A DNA stretch of 64,000 bases from Peptococcaceae bacterium BRH_c4b (lineage in GTDB: Bacteria; Bacillota; Desulfotomaculia; Desulfotomaculales; Desulfocucumaceae), in contig LADO01000051.1 of assembly GCA_000961595.1 (NCBI GenBank), positions 1-64,000 of the forward strand. Reading direction: 5' to 3'. The translations under genes and the position numbers were made by a program. Shown here one piece after another: positions 29,652-38,932 of the stretch; position 1 is the first letter of the stretch; every line of letters starts with the position of its first letter. The notes under the pieces were generated by a model. That model was not told where the DNA came from and ran no database searches. It saw only the letters and a program-made list of their open reading frames with translations.

Positions 29652-29936
29652 TTACTTGGATGATAACGTTTTTAATACTTTCTCTATAAATAACAATACG
29701 TCTTCCTGCCTTTGGCTGGCAGTCAACCCAGCTTGTTTTCTAATTTCCTCGAATTTACCCATTCTTTTTTCATCTTTTAAAACTAGTTCAGGTGTCACCC
29801 CTTCTTTCTTTAATATATTTTTGATGACAGCAATAACTTCATCAATACCGCCTGAGCTGTTATGTATATCGTACAAATATTCTGTTTTGTCTCCCAGTCT
29901 TCGGCTTTCTCTTTCCTGTAAAATAAAAGTATTCAT
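29652..29936 (-). CDS. Hypothetical small protein, 94 aa
   Basis: Start ATG 29936 overlaps the stop of the preceding gene by four bases (ATGA), so it is translationally coupled. It is charged and helical (IDEVIAVIKNILKKEGVTPE; RQEDVLLFIEKVLKTLSSK), with no Cys. It lies directly upstream of the PpsA-like gene and may be an accessory part of that enzyme. I do not recognise a family; it lacks the CBS domains of PpsC. Confidence 0.65.
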   Translation of the reverse strand: MNTFILQERESRRLGDKTEYLYDIHNSSGGIDEVIAVIKNILKKEGVTPELVLKDEKRMGKFEEIRKQAGLTASQRQEDVLLFIEKVLKTLSSK

Positions 29937-30283
29937 ATTATTGTCACCCGTTTTAATTCTTTTGGTTTTCGGTAGATTTCAACCAGTTCCGGATAATCTG
30001 AATCATTTCTTGCAAAAACAATCCTTCCCGAATCTTCCGGCCTGCTTATCACATAATACCTGATTAGTTTTGTAACATCCCCAGGAGCTTTTAATACTTC
30101 TTTCCACCCGTCACCCCATTCCAATAAAATATAACGGGCATCTTTCTCAGCATTAAGCGTATTTAGCTCAAACCCGCTGGAAGCCAATTCCAACAAAGTT
30201 GATTCCGATAAGTTACCCGGAGCTATTTCTATTTCACAACCGTCCCTGAATTGAACTATCACTTTTTGAATATCATCAACCAT
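29933..30283 (-). CDS. Hypothetical small protein, 116 aa
   Basis: Overlaps the HAD-like gene by eight bases and the next gene by four, a tight operon arrangement. The predicted fold is mixed alpha/beta (VQFRDGCEIEIAPGNLS; YILLEWGDGWKEVLKA; GRIVFARNDSDYPELV). No metal or catalytic motif is evident. Likely an accessory protein of the split phosphotransferase module, by position only. Confidence 0.6.
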   Translation of the reverse strand: MVDDIQKVIVQFRDGCEIEIAPGNLSESTLLELASSGFELNTLNAEKDARYILLEWGDGWKEVLKAPGDVTKLIRYYVISRPEDSGRIVFARNDSDYPELVEIYRKPKELKRVTII

Positions 30284-31022
30284 AATATTTGACCTTCCCC
30301 TTTATCAGCCTGGTTAGCTCTAAAAAGTTTGATACTTTATAGTGAGCTCCTGAAGGGCCGTAATCGATGTAGCCGGTATATTGAATAGTATAAAATCCTC
30401 TTTCTTTAGCCGGTATAATATCAGTTGCCGGTTTGTCGCCAATAATAACTGCTTCCGATGGCAATATCCCTTTTTGCTTCAGGTCCTCTTTTAATTTATC
30501 GTAAATTGTTCCAGCTTGTTTGGTCAGGCCCATATAACCAAGATCAATATTATTGTCCTTTACGTTAATTTTACCCTGGGGAGTGATCAATTCATTAAAG
30601 TAAGAAGTTAGATTGTTCTTCTTTAAGAACATACTAATAATATTTGCAGTCATTGCGCCAAGAGTTTTTTTCAACTCAGATACAACATTTATATCAATCT
30701 GCTCACTTTTTAAGTAGATAAGCGCTTCTTCCAAACCTTTACCCGGGCCAAGCAGCTCTTTTTCCATTATGTTGAATAAATCCATTGCTTCCTGCTCGCC
30801 ATCTAAAACATAATTGAGGATCTCATCCCGGTGTCCCTCTTTTATAATCCCGTATTCCACATATTTTTCCTTCAGGATTCTGTATTTCCGGATTGTTCTG
30901 CTTATTTGTTCCGGTTTACCTGTTTTCTTTAAAATATCACCGAAGAGTAAGGGATTTCTTAAATTGGTCGGCTCCATCAAGCATTGCCCAAAATCAAAGC
31001 CGCACCATTTGACCTCAATCAT
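30276..31022 (-). CDS. HAD-superfamily-like protein with altered motif I
   Basis: 248 residues from ATG 31022 after GGAAGGAG. The Rossmann core is HAD-like: motif I is CGFDFGQCLME, and motif IV is VIIGDKPATDIIPAKERGF. In motif I the second Asp of DxD, the general acid of HAD phosphatases, is replaced by Gly. The protein may therefore have lost or changed phosphatase activity. In this operon it could act on or sense the phosphorylated substrate made by the phosphotransferase; that is inference. Confidence 0.75.
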   Translation of the reverse strand: MIEVKWCGFDFGQCLMEPTNLRNPLLFGDILKKTGKPEQISRTIRKYRILKEKYVEYGIIKEGHRDEILNYVLDGEQEAMDLFNIMEKELLGPGKGLEEALIYLKSEQIDINVVSELKKTLGAMTANIISMFLKKNNLTSYFNELITPQGKINVKDNNIDLGYMGLTKQAGTIYDKLKEDLKQKGILPSEAVIIGDKPATDIIPAKERGFYTIQYTGYIDYGPSGAHYKVSNFLELTRLIKGKVKYYG

Positions 31023-31119
31023 TTCTTTTGCTCCTTCCAGAAGCACTTAAATTGCCACTGACTTTTGGAGGTTTTTTGGGAGGGACTATATTTTAAAAAG
31101 ACAGCCCTCCCAATTAACC

Positions 31120-32127
31120 CTACTTTATATTAAATATTTTTGCAGCATTGAGCCCTAAGATGGCGTCCTTATCTTCAGCAGAGATATCCAGGGCATTAAC
31201 GCTGCCGATAGCTCCTTCCGGATCTCCCACCCTGTGGGCGTAATCGGTGCCCAATACGATGTGGTCGGCCCCCATCTCCTGATAACAACACGTTACTGCT
31301 GCCTTGTTGAAATTGCATGTGTCCGGGTAGACCTGCGCCTTGTAGTACTCACTCGGTTTCTTCGGGAGTCCTTCATAACCCCATTCTTTGCCATATCCCT
31401 TGAAGGAATCGTCCATTCTTCTCAGCATGTAAGGGGCCATACCGCCCAGGTGGCAGTGAATAAGCTTGAGGTTGGGGTGCTTTTCCAGGACGCCGCTGAA
31501 AATAAGCGTGACCACGGCCATTGTGGTATCAAGGGTGTAGCCGAACAACTGAACGGGCAGTTTCACTTTTTTCATCACTTCATCGGTTAAGGGAGAGGCC
31601 GGGTGCACCAGGATTGGCAATTGATACTCTTCCGCCGCGGCATAAAGCTGCATGAACTCGGGGCTCGCCACGGGTTTGCCGTTGATATTGGAGAAGAACA
31701 TAATCCCCCTGGCGTAATCGCCCATCTCTTTTTTACATCTCTCAAGTTCCTTCATAGCCCGGTCCATATCCTGGTAAGGGAGAGTAATATAGAAATAAAA
31801 TCTCCCCGGATATTTCCGGCAAGTCTCCGCCATGCTGTCATTAACCCGTTTAGCCCATACCTCACCCTCCTCGGGGCTAAGGAGTTCCACACTGGGAATG
31901 GTTTGGCTTAAAACCTGTATGTCCAGGCCGGCCTTATCCAAATCCTCAACCCTGGCAGCGGGATCATAGTGCCCTGGCCTGTCAATGTGAGCGCAGATTA
32001 CGTCATTAACATAGGCAAGATAAGAAGTCGGACCGGTTTTAACCAATCTCGGATTGGCATTTTTTTGCAAATACTCGAGCCATTCTACAGGATATAAGTG
32101 GTTATGGACATCAATTGACTTAACCAT
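31120..32127 (-). CDS. ACMSD-type amidohydrolase / decarboxylase family protein
   Basis: 335 residues from ATG 32127 after AAGGAGG. Metal-dependent TIM barrel of amidohydrolase family 2: metal ligands HNH in IDVHNHLYP, His in LVHPASP, His in IHCHLGG, and Asp in LGTDYAHR. The family includes reversible, non-oxidative decarboxylases such as gamma-resorcylate and salicylate decarboxylase, as well as hydrolases. Beside an aryl-acid ligase gene, ortho-carboxylation or decarboxylation of a phenol is a reasonable guess, but hydrolysis cannot be excluded. Confidence 0.85.
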   Translation of the reverse strand: MVKSIDVHNHLYPVEWLEYLQKNANPRLVKTGPTSYLAYVNDVICAHIDRPGHYDPAARVEDLDKAGLDIQVLSQTIPSVELLSPEEGEVWAKRVNDSMAETCRKYPGRFYFYITLPYQDMDRAMKELERCKKEMGDYARGIMFFSNINGKPVASPEFMQLYAAAEEYQLPILVHPASPLTDEVMKKVKLPVQLFGYTLDTTMAVVTLIFSGVLEKHPNLKLIHCHLGGMAPYMLRRMDDSFKGYGKEWGYEGLPKKPSEYYKAQVYPDTCNFNKAAVTCCYQEMGADHIVLGTDYAHRVGDPEGAIGSVNALDISAEDKDAILGLNAAKIFNIK

Positions 32128-32207
32128 TATTTTCCTCCTTCTTGTACGCTTATTTTTGTTTTACGTGTTTTCGGTATAGTGTTTATTTGGTAAATTCACC
32201 TCCGTTT

Positions 32208-33395
32208 TCAGATTTTGACTATAAAGGACTCCCCTTCACCAATACCGCCGCATATTGCCATTAATCCATATTTACCGCCTCTTCTCCGCAATTCATAAAT
32301 CAAGGTCATCAGCAACCTGCCGGCTGAGGCTCCTGTCGGGTGGCCAATGGCTATTGCACCCCCATTAACGTTAGTTTTATCCCTAATTTTTTCAATTTTA
32401 GCGGGATCATTTTTACCTAAAATTTTAGTTGATACTAAAGGCATCGCGGCAAAGGCTTCATTTATTTCCACAAGGTCCATTTGCCCGATATTCATGCCTG
32501 CTTTTTTTAATGCTTTTTGCGCTGTATAGGCCGGGATCGAGGCGATCCGCTGCGGGTGGCCCGACCCCTGGGCGTGGGCAATTATTGTAGCCAGAGGGGA
32601 TATTCCCAGTTCATCCGCTTTTTGCCTGGACATCAGCAGCAGAGCGGAAGCCCCGGTATTAAGACCGGGCGCATTACCGGCGGTTACCGTTGGGCTGCCG
32701 TAAACCGTGGACAAACCTGCCAGTGCTTCAAGAGTCGTGTCGGGACGCGCCCCCTCGTCCTGACTCATCATTACAGGGGCGCCTTTTTTTGACGGTATCT
32801 CCACCGGCATTATTTCATCATTGAATTTTTGGGCCGCCAGGGCCTGGCCGTATAACTTCTGACTTCTCAGCGCCCACCGGTCCTGGTCTTCCCTGGTGAG
32901 CCCGTGCTCCACTGCTTCTTTACCTGCCTGGACCGCCCGGGGCACTCCCGTATACGGGCAGGTCACCACGACTATGTCTTTTAAGACTACTTCACCTATC
33001 CTTTTGCCCCACCGCAAGTCATCCAGGAAATACGGAACCTGGCTTAAATTCTCTGTTCCCCCGCCTATGGCTATTTCAACTTCCCCGGCTTTGATGGCCC
33101 TGTATGCCGTCGCGATGGCCACGGATGAAGAACAGCATGCCCGGTCCATGGTCGCCGAATTAACGTAGTCCGGGAGTCCGGCCTTTAAAGTAATCTGCCG
33201 GGCGATGGAACGGTTGGAACAGGGCATATTTGCCCCCATGTAAACCTCTTCCACTGCTTCAGGGGATACAGACGCCCTTTTGATAACCTCTTTCACAACC
33301 ATCGACCCCAGGTCAACTGTGCTAAAATCCTTGAGTATACCGCCAAATTTGCCAAAAGGAGTCCTCACGGCGCTGACAATCACTACTTCGTTCAT
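32208..33395 (-). CDS. Thiolase (acetyl-CoA acyltransferase)
   Basis: 395 residues from ATG 33395 after GGAGG. The active-site Cys is in MDRACCSSSVAIA (Cys88), the His in GGAIAIGHPTGASAG, and the second Cys in AICGGIGEG. It cleaves 3-oxoacyl-CoA with CoA in the degradative direction. It follows the CoA transferase gene by 72 bases and belongs to the catabolic operon. Confidence 0.93.
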   Translation of the reverse strand: MNEVVIVSAVRTPFGKFGGILKDFSTVDLGSMVVKEVIKRASVSPEAVEEVYMGANMPCSNRSIARQITLKAGLPDYVNSATMDRACCSSSVAIATAYRAIKAGEVEIAIGGGTENLSQVPYFLDDLRWGKRIGEVVLKDIVVVTCPYTGVPRAVQAGKEAVEHGLTREDQDRWALRSQKLYGQALAAQKFNDEIMPVEIPSKKGAPVMMSQDEGARPDTTLEALAGLSTVYGSPTVTAGNAPGLNTGASALLLMSRQKADELGISPLATIIAHAQGSGHPQRIASIPAYTAQKALKKAGMNIGQMDLVEINEAFAAMPLVSTKILGKNDPAKIEKIRDKTNVNGGAIAIGHPTGASAGRLLMTLIYELRRRGGKYGLMAICGGIGEGESFIVKI

Positions 33396-33466
33396 ATGCC
33401 ATGCCTCCAAAATATTTTTAATTGCTGCTGCCTTTCATGTTCATCCTACTGCGAGGATGGTTTGAG

Positions 33467-34687
33467 TCAGATCAATTGTTCAAGCCGCAATTTTTCTATT
33501 TTCTCGCTGTCATAACCCAGTATTTCCGATAGCAATGCTTCTGTGTGTTGACCCAGCCCCGGCGCCGGCAGAGCGGTGGAATCCACCGGCACGTTCTTCA
33601 TTTTGATGGGGTTACCGACGAGTTTTACTTTTCCGGCAACCGGATCTTCAACCTCGATCCACATCGACCGGGCGCTGGCCTGCGGGCATTCATACACTTC
33701 CTTAGCTGACCTCACCGGTCCGGCCGGCACGCCGGCCTCAAGCAGTATTCCGGTAATTTCCTCTGTGGTCTTCCCACTCATCCATTCGTTGATAACCGGG
33801 TCCAAAGCCTGCCTGTTTTTTGCCCGCTTCATGGCGTTATCGAATTGAGGATCTTTAAAGAGTTCCGGTTTACCGACAGCATTACAAAATTTTTCCCACA
33901 TGCTTGATTCAAGAACAATCAAAGCCACGTAACCGTCGCTGGTCTTGTAAGCCCCCCATGGATGGATCAGTGTTTCCTTGCCCCGAGACATGACATTACC
34001 GGTTAATGAATATAGAGTATTGGCCCGTTCAGTCAGGGTCATCATCACGTCGAACATGGCAACGTCGATATATTCACCCTGGCCGGTTAACTGGCGTTTA
34101 TATAACGCCAGGACGATGGCATAAGCCGTCAGCATACCCGGTACAATATCACCGAAAGCAATCATCGGATGTATAGGCTGGCCATTTTCCTCACCAATCA
34201 GGTTCATTAACCCGCCCATCGCCTGGATGACTATGTCGTAGGCCGGCCGCTGGGAATAAGGGCCGGCGTAACCCTCCATTTGCCCGAAGCCGCTGATAGC
34301 GGCATGCACCAGGCGGGGGTTCAACGCTTGCAACTGTTCATAACCCAGGCCCATCTTAGTTAGTGTACCCGGCTTCAAATTTTCGACCAGAACATCCGAT
34401 GCTTTGATAAGCTCTTTAAATATTAACCGTGCTTGCTCACTTTTCAGATTCAGGGTCAGACTCTTTTTGTTACGGTTAAACCGCATAAAGTAACCGCTGG
34501 TTTTTTCCCCACGCTCGTTTTTTAGAATTGGTCCGGGTTCCCGGGCCACGTCGCCTTTACCGGGCGGTTCGATCTTGATCACCTCGGCGCCTGCGTCAGC
34601 CAGCATCATGGTGCAAAAAGGCGATGAAACTTGTGTTTCCACTGCTAAAACCCTGATCCCGCTTAGCGGCTTAGTTCCACTTAGCAT
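33467..34687 (-). CDS. CaiB/BaiF-family (class III) CoA transferase
   Basis: 406 residues from ATG 34687, with GAGGGGG upstream; the longer frame has no ribosome site. The N-terminus PLSGIRVLAVETQVSSPFCT and the catalytic-Asp region RPAYDIVIQAMGGLM are characteristic of class III transferases such as formyl-CoA transferase and BbsEF. It moves CoA between carboxylic acids. In the operon it may activate a dicarboxylic or branched acid. The gene follows the B12-binding subunit gene by only 22 bases. Confidence 0.93.
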   Translation of the reverse strand: MLSGTKPLSGIRVLAVETQVSSPFCTMMLADAGAEVIKIEPPGKGDVAREPGPILKNERGEKTSGYFMRFNRNKKSLTLNLKSEQARLIFKELIKASDVLVENLKPGTLTKMGLGYEQLQALNPRLVHAAISGFGQMEGYAGPYSQRPAYDIVIQAMGGLMNLIGEENGQPIHPMIAFGDIVPGMLTAYAIVLALYKRQLTGQGEYIDVAMFDVMMTLTERANTLYSLTGNVMSRGKETLIHPWGAYKTSDGYVALIVLESSMWEKFCNAVGKPELFKDPQFDNAMKRAKNRQALDPVINEWMSGKTTEEITGILLEAGVPAGPVRSAKEVYECPQASARSMWIEVEDPVAGKVKLVGNPIKMKNVPVDSTALPAPGLGQHTEALLSEILGYDSEKIEKLRLEQLI

Positions 34688-34709
34688 GATACTACAACCC
34701 CCTCGGAAA

Positions 34710-35108
34710 TTATGGCTGCTCACACCTGCATGAGATAAATTCAACGATCTCTTTAGTGTCTGTACCCGGGCCAAACACTTCAGCCACTCCCATATTCTTT
34801 AAATGCTCTATATCTTCGTCTGGGATAATGCCGCCGGCAACTATAATAATGTCTGTAATTCCCCTGGCTTCCAGTATTTTTGCGATTTTGCCGATTAAAA
34901 CGTTGTGCGCTCCAGACAGGAGACTTACTCCAATCGCATGAACATCCTCTTGCACGGCAGCTTCCACTATCTGTTCCGGCGTTTGCCGGAGTCCGGTATA
35001 AATTACTTCCATGCCTGCGTCTCTCAGTGCCCTTGCCACCACCTTGGCGCCCCGGTCGTGGCCGTCAAGGCCAGGCTTGGCGACCAATACCCGTAACTGA
35101 TAGCCCAT
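34710..35108 (-). CDS. Cobalamin-binding subunit of a methylmalonyl-CoA-mutase-type enzyme
   Basis: 132 residues from ATG 35108 after GGGAGG. Carries the B12-binding motif with lower axial His in [13 protein letters not shown] (DxHxxG) and the [10 protein letters not shown] and [11 protein letters not shown] loops of the flavodoxin-like fold. It pairs with the large subunit gene just upstream. The same small-subunit architecture occurs in isobutyryl-CoA, 2-hydroxyisobutyryl-CoA and archaeal methylmalonyl-CoA mutases. Confidence 0.94.
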   Translation of the reverse strand: MGYQLRVLVAKPGLDGHDRGAKVVARALRDAGMEVIYTGLRQTPEQIVEAAVQEDVHAIGVSLLSGAHNVLIGKIAKILEARGITDIIIVAGGIIPDEDIEHLKNMGVAEVFGPGTDTKEIVEFISCRCEQP

Positions 35109-35145
35109 GTTATCGACCTCCCGCAATTCTTCAGCAGGATTTTTT

Positions 35146-36816
35146 CTAATAAACTGTCATGGCCTTATACTCTCCGTAAACCTCCCGCAGCACGTCGCTG
35201 ATTTCGCCAAGAGTAGCGTAATCCCGCACAGCTTCTATAATGGCAGGGATTACGTTTTCATTATGCCCGGCTGCTTCTTTAACCCGGAACAGCCTCGATT
35301 TAACCAAACTGTTATCCCGTTTTTCCTTGAGTTCCCGCAGGCGCTTGATCTGCCTTGCTTCAGAGGCCGGGTCTGTCTTGAAGACAGGAATCCTTGCTTC
35401 TTCCCGGCTTCGGAACCGGTTTAAGCCGACAATTACCTTTTCGCTGTTTTCTACCTGTTTCTGAAAGCGATAAGCCGCATCACTGATCTCTTTTTGAATC
35501 AGACCCTCCTGGATGCACTTGACGGCTCCCCCCATATTGTCAATCTTAGAAATCTCTTCAAATACCCGTTTTTCTATCTCTTTGGTAAGCTGTTCGAGGA
35601 CATATGAACCTCCCAGCGGATCCGCGGTATTGGCTGCACCGCTCTCATAAGCGATGATTTGCTGTGTCCGTAAAGCAACGGTCACCGCTTCTTCAGTAGG
35701 AATTGCAAAAGCCTCGTCATATGATGAGGTAGCCAGGGTTTGGACTCCGCCAAGCACTGCCCCCAGTGCCTCAATAGTTACCCGCACAATGTTATTCAGC
35801 GGCTGCTGGGCGGTAAGTGTCCCGCCGCATGTATAAGCAAAAATACTTAATTTCATTGATTCAGGATGCCCGGCTTGATATCTTTCTTTCATCAGGCGGG
35901 CCCAGATGCGCCTGACTGCCCTGAACTTGGCAATCTCCTCTATAAAGTCGATGTGGGCGCCTAAAAATGTATAGAATTTAGGAGCAAAATCATCAATATT
36001 AATGCCCCGGCTTAATATTTCATCAATGTAGCAAATAGCATTGGCCAGGGTGAAAGTCAGTTCCTGAATAGCCGTGCTCCCGCTCTCTCTGATGTGATAG
36101 CCGCTGATAGCCATTGGCGTCCAGTTGGGGAGGTTTTTTGCGCAATACTCAATAACATCACCGGCAAGCTTAACTGCTGCTTTGGGAGGATAAATATATG
36201 CTCCCCGGCCTATGTATTCTTTTAAAGGGTCATTTTGAATTAATATCTTTATGTCATTGGGGTTAATTCCATTTTTCTCAGCAAAAGCCACAAGCATAGC
36301 AACTGTCACCGGGCCTATGGCGTTGGCGGTGGTCCGGATCTGGCGAACCTGATGCAAAGGTATATCTTTAAATAGAATTTCAATATCTGCAAGGGAATCA
36401 ATAGCGACTCCGACTCTGCCTACTTCACCTTCCGCTAAAGGGTGGTCGGAATCATAGCCAATTTGGGTAGGCAGATCAAGGGCGATGGAAAATCCGGTCT
36501 GACCCTGTTCTAGCAAATATTTGTATCTTTTGTTGGCATCTTCGGCTGAACCAAAACCGGAATACTGTCCCATAACCCAGAGATTAGAACGGTACATAGT
36601 TGGAGTTATACCACGGGTGTAAGGGTATAACCCCGGGTAACCCTCTTTTTTCATGAATCCTTCATTGCCGTCAGCGAGTGCTTCAGGACCATAAACTGCT
36701 GTTAATTCAATACCGGAATTGGTCAGGAATTTCTCTTGCCTTTCAGGATTACCCAGAATAAACTCACCTTTTGCTTGATCCCATTCCTTATTTATCTCTG
36801 AAATGTGTTCTTTCAT
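35146..36816 (-). CDS. Acyl-CoA mutase large subunit (methylmalonyl-CoA mutase family)
   Basis: 556 residues, start ATG 36816 after AGAGGTG. TIM-barrel substrate domain with [17 protein letters not shown] and [16 protein letters not shown] (His that contacts the substrate). At the position equivalent to MCM Tyr89 it has Tyr (MGQYSGFG), and at the Arg207 position Arg ([12 protein letters not shown]). Isobutyryl- and hydroxyisobutyryl-CoA mutases have Phe/Ile and Gln there, so a carboxyl-bearing acyl-CoA is the likelier substrate. The usual RQYAGF is changed to GQYSGF, so methylmalonyl-CoA itself is not certain. Confidence 0.93.
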   Translation of the reverse strand: MKEHISEINKEWDQAKGEFILGNPERQEKFLTNSGIELTAVYGPEALADGNEGFMKKEGYPGLYPYTRGITPTMYRSNLWVMGQYSGFGSAEDANKRYKYLLEQGQTGFSIALDLPTQIGYDSDHPLAEGEVGRVGVAIDSLADIEILFKDIPLHQVRQIRTTANAIGPVTVAMLVAFAEKNGINPNDIKILIQNDPLKEYIGRGAYIYPPKAAVKLAGDVIEYCAKNLPNWTPMAISGYHIRESGSTAIQELTFTLANAICYIDEILSRGINIDDFAPKFYTFLGAHIDFIEEIAKFRAVRRIWARLMKERYQAGHPESMKLSIFAYTCGGTLTAQQPLNNIVRVTIEALGAVLGGVQTLATSSYDEAFAIPTEEAVTVALRTQQIIAYESGAANTADPLGGSYVLEQLTKEIEKRVFEEISKIDNMGGAVKCIQEGLIQKEISDAAYRFQKQVENSEKVIVGLNRFRSREEARIPVFKTDPASEARQIKRLRELKEKRDNSLVKSRLFRVKEAAGHNENVIPAIIEAVRDYATLGEISDVLREVYGEYKAMTVY

Positions 36817-36930
36817 ATTTGCACCTCTGGGACTTATTTAAATTCCATCTCGGTAATCTGTATAAAAAAGCAAACCGCTAAGAAGCTCAGACCATCACAG
36901 CGTATCATTTGATTCAAGCGATAGCGGCAG

Positions 36931-37719
36931 TCAGGATAATCTGAATTTTGAAAAATCTGCCTTCCTTTTTTCTTTAACTGCGCTTAAACCTTCTTGCAGC
37001 TGCTCTGTCCCCCACAGGCTGTTCAATAAAGCCGCACCGTGATTCATTGAAGGATAAAGCATATCGGTTTCAAAATTGAGCGAAAGTTTGGCCATGCGAA
37101 TTGATTGCGGGCTCATCTCCAAAATGCGCTGACACCATTCTTCAACTTCCAAAAATAACTTTTCATGAGGAACGACTTTATTGACGAGGCCCATTCTCTC
37201 AGCCTCCTCAGCAGAGTAAAGGTTGCTTAAATAAATCATTTCCCTTGCTTTTTTTTCGCCAACTATTCCCGGTAGCAGTTGCGTACAGCCCCAGATTGGG
37301 CAGGCCCCCACTTTTGTGCCCGCCTGGCCGAATTGCGCGCGATCGGAAGCGATTGTCAAATCGCAAAATACGTTTATTTCATTGCCGCCACCGATACAAT
37401 ACCCGTTAATAGCGGCAATAATTGGTTTGCCCATACTGCGCATCAAATTTGAAAGAGTCAGCAATTTCTTGTTCCACTTGGGGCCGCTCTTTTTATCAAG
37501 CTCCCTCATAGCCGCTATATCGCCACCGACACAGAAAGCCTTGTCACCCGCTCCGGTGATTACCACAACGCCGATGCTATCGTCGTTATCAGCGTCGTTA
37601 AACGCCCTGGTCAGGTCATCAAGCGTTTCCCACCTGAAAACGTTAAGGACTTCCGGCCTATTGATGGTAATCTTTGCTACACCGGCTTTTTTTTCAAAAA
37701 GAACATCTTGAAATTTCAC
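36931..37719 (-). CDS. BadI/MenB-like member of the enoyl-CoA hydratase family
   Basis: 262 residues from GTG 37719 after GGAAGGGG. Crotonase fold with the oxyanion-hole segments AFCVGGDI and GYCIGGGNEINVFCDLTI. The later FGQAGTKVG, GEKKAREMIYL and the end EGLSAVKEKRKADFSKFR resemble BadI (2-oxocyclohexanecarboxyl-CoA hydrolase) and MenB more than ordinary hydratases. A BadI-type reaction would hydrolytically open a ring beta-keto thioester. Plain enoyl-CoA hydration remains possible. Confidence 0.85.
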   Translation of the reverse strand: MKFQDVLFEKKAGVAKITINRPEVLNVFRWETLDDLTRAFNDADNDDSIGVVVITGAGDKAFCVGGDIAAMRELDKKSGPKWNKKLLTLSNLMRSMGKPIIAAINGYCIGGGNEINVFCDLTIASDRAQFGQAGTKVGACPIWGCTQLLPGIVGEKKAREMIYLSNLYSAEEAERMGLVNKVVPHEKLFLEVEEWCQRILEMSPQSIRMAKLSLNFETDMLYPSMNHGAALLNSLWGTEQLQEGLSAVKEKRKADFSKFRLS

Positions 37720-37792
37720 TAATAGTTACCCCTTCCTTAGACCAGTGCTACCGGCCTCATTTTTAACGACTTAAAGCAATCACTAAAAGAAC

Positions 37793-38866
37793 TTATTTTT
37801 GTAGTTTTTTCTCTGCCACTATACATTCCACCGGTTCCCACCGCTGGTCTCTTTCCAGGCAGGTGTTGCAGTATACACATGGGATTATATCTTCTTGCCT
37901 GCCCTCTTTTTGCTTGATTATCCAGTCAGGGTCCGCCAGTAAAGGCCTGCATACGCCAATCAGGTCGGCTTCCCCCTGAGTTAATATTTTCCCGGCAAGT
38001 TCGAAGGAATTTATTTTACCCGAAACAATGACCGGTACACCCAGAGGCGCCAGTTCCTCCCTGATACCCCTGGCCAAATACACATGGCATCCAAACGGCA
38101 GATTGGCAGTCGGCATACTTCTTGACCCGCTGTATCCGCTATACCAGTTACCGTCTTCCGTTTTCCCCCCCGCAGAAACGCTCAGGTAGTCTAACCCCTT
38201 TTCGGCCATCAACCTGGCAATAACTTTTGTCTGCTTTAAGCTGTTTCCACCCATCACAAATTCTTCGCCGCTGATCCTGGCCCCGATGCAATAATCGTCG
38301 CCAAGTTTTTCCCGGCACATCTCAATAATTTCAGTGACTATACCAGACCTGCCCTTTGGACTGCCGCCATATTCATCCGTTCGCTTGTTCAAGAGAGAAA
38401 TAAAGGAAGAAAGGGTGTAACTGTGCGCAGCATGCAGCTCAATCGCATCAAAGCCTACCTTTTTGGCCCTGACTGCCGCCTGGACAAAATCATCCTTGAC
38501 CTGTTTGATATCTTCCAGGGTTAGCTCTTCAACTTTTTGCTTCCACCCGGAACGCGACTGTTTAACAAAATGAATCAATTGAATAGAAATTTTTGATCCG
38601 GCGTCATGGACGGCCTGCACCAGTTTTTCCAATCCGGGCATATACATATCATCACTGATCCTCAACAGTTTGGGGCTTTTTCTTGCCAATACACCCGTAG
38701 CTTCAAGGATGGTTAAGGCTACACCCCCTTGGGCCCTGCGCTGGTGGCGTTCTATAAGTTGCTCGGTGACAAAACCGTCCTCTGTCGCAAGCCAGCTCAC
38801 CATCGGAAGCCAGACTATCCTGTTTCTCAGGTCCAGGTTTTTATAACTTACCGGTGTAAGCAGCAT
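37793..38866 (-). CDS. Old-yellow-enzyme family reductase with Cys cluster, short form
   Basis: 357 residues from ATG 38866 after GAGGTG. FMN TIM barrel of the OYE/2,4-dienoyl-CoA reductase type (catalytic region FDAIELHAAHSYTLSSFISLLNKRTDEYGG). The C-terminus has CVYCNTC followed by a Cys eleven residues later, like the 4Fe-4S motif of dienoyl-CoA reductases but one residue shorter (CxxCxxC). The FAD/NADH-binding domains found in the ~650-residue enzymes are absent, so electrons must come from another protein. OYE-type enzymes reduce naphthoyl-CoA and unsaturated acyl-CoAs. Confidence 0.88.
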   Translation of the reverse strand: MLLTPVSYKNLDLRNRIVWLPMVSWLATEDGFVTEQLIERHQRRAQGGVALTILEATGVLARKSPKLLRISDDMYMPGLEKLVQAVHDAGSKISIQLIHFVKQSRSGWKQKVEELTLEDIKQVKDDFVQAAVRAKKVGFDAIELHAAHSYTLSSFISLLNKRTDEYGGSPKGRSGIVTEIIEMCREKLGDDYCIGARISGEEFVMGGNSLKQTKVIARLMAEKGLDYLSVSAGGKTEDGNWYSGYSGSRSMPTANLPFGCHVYLARGIREELAPLGVPVIVSGKINSFELAGKILTQGEADLIGVCRPLLADPDWIIKQKEGRQEDIIPCVYCNTCLERDQRWEPVECIVAEKKLQK

Positions 38867-38932
38867 TTAAACACCTCATTTCTAATTTAGGATTTCATTT
38901 TAACGCTAGGCTGAAAAACATCGTTTAAATAC

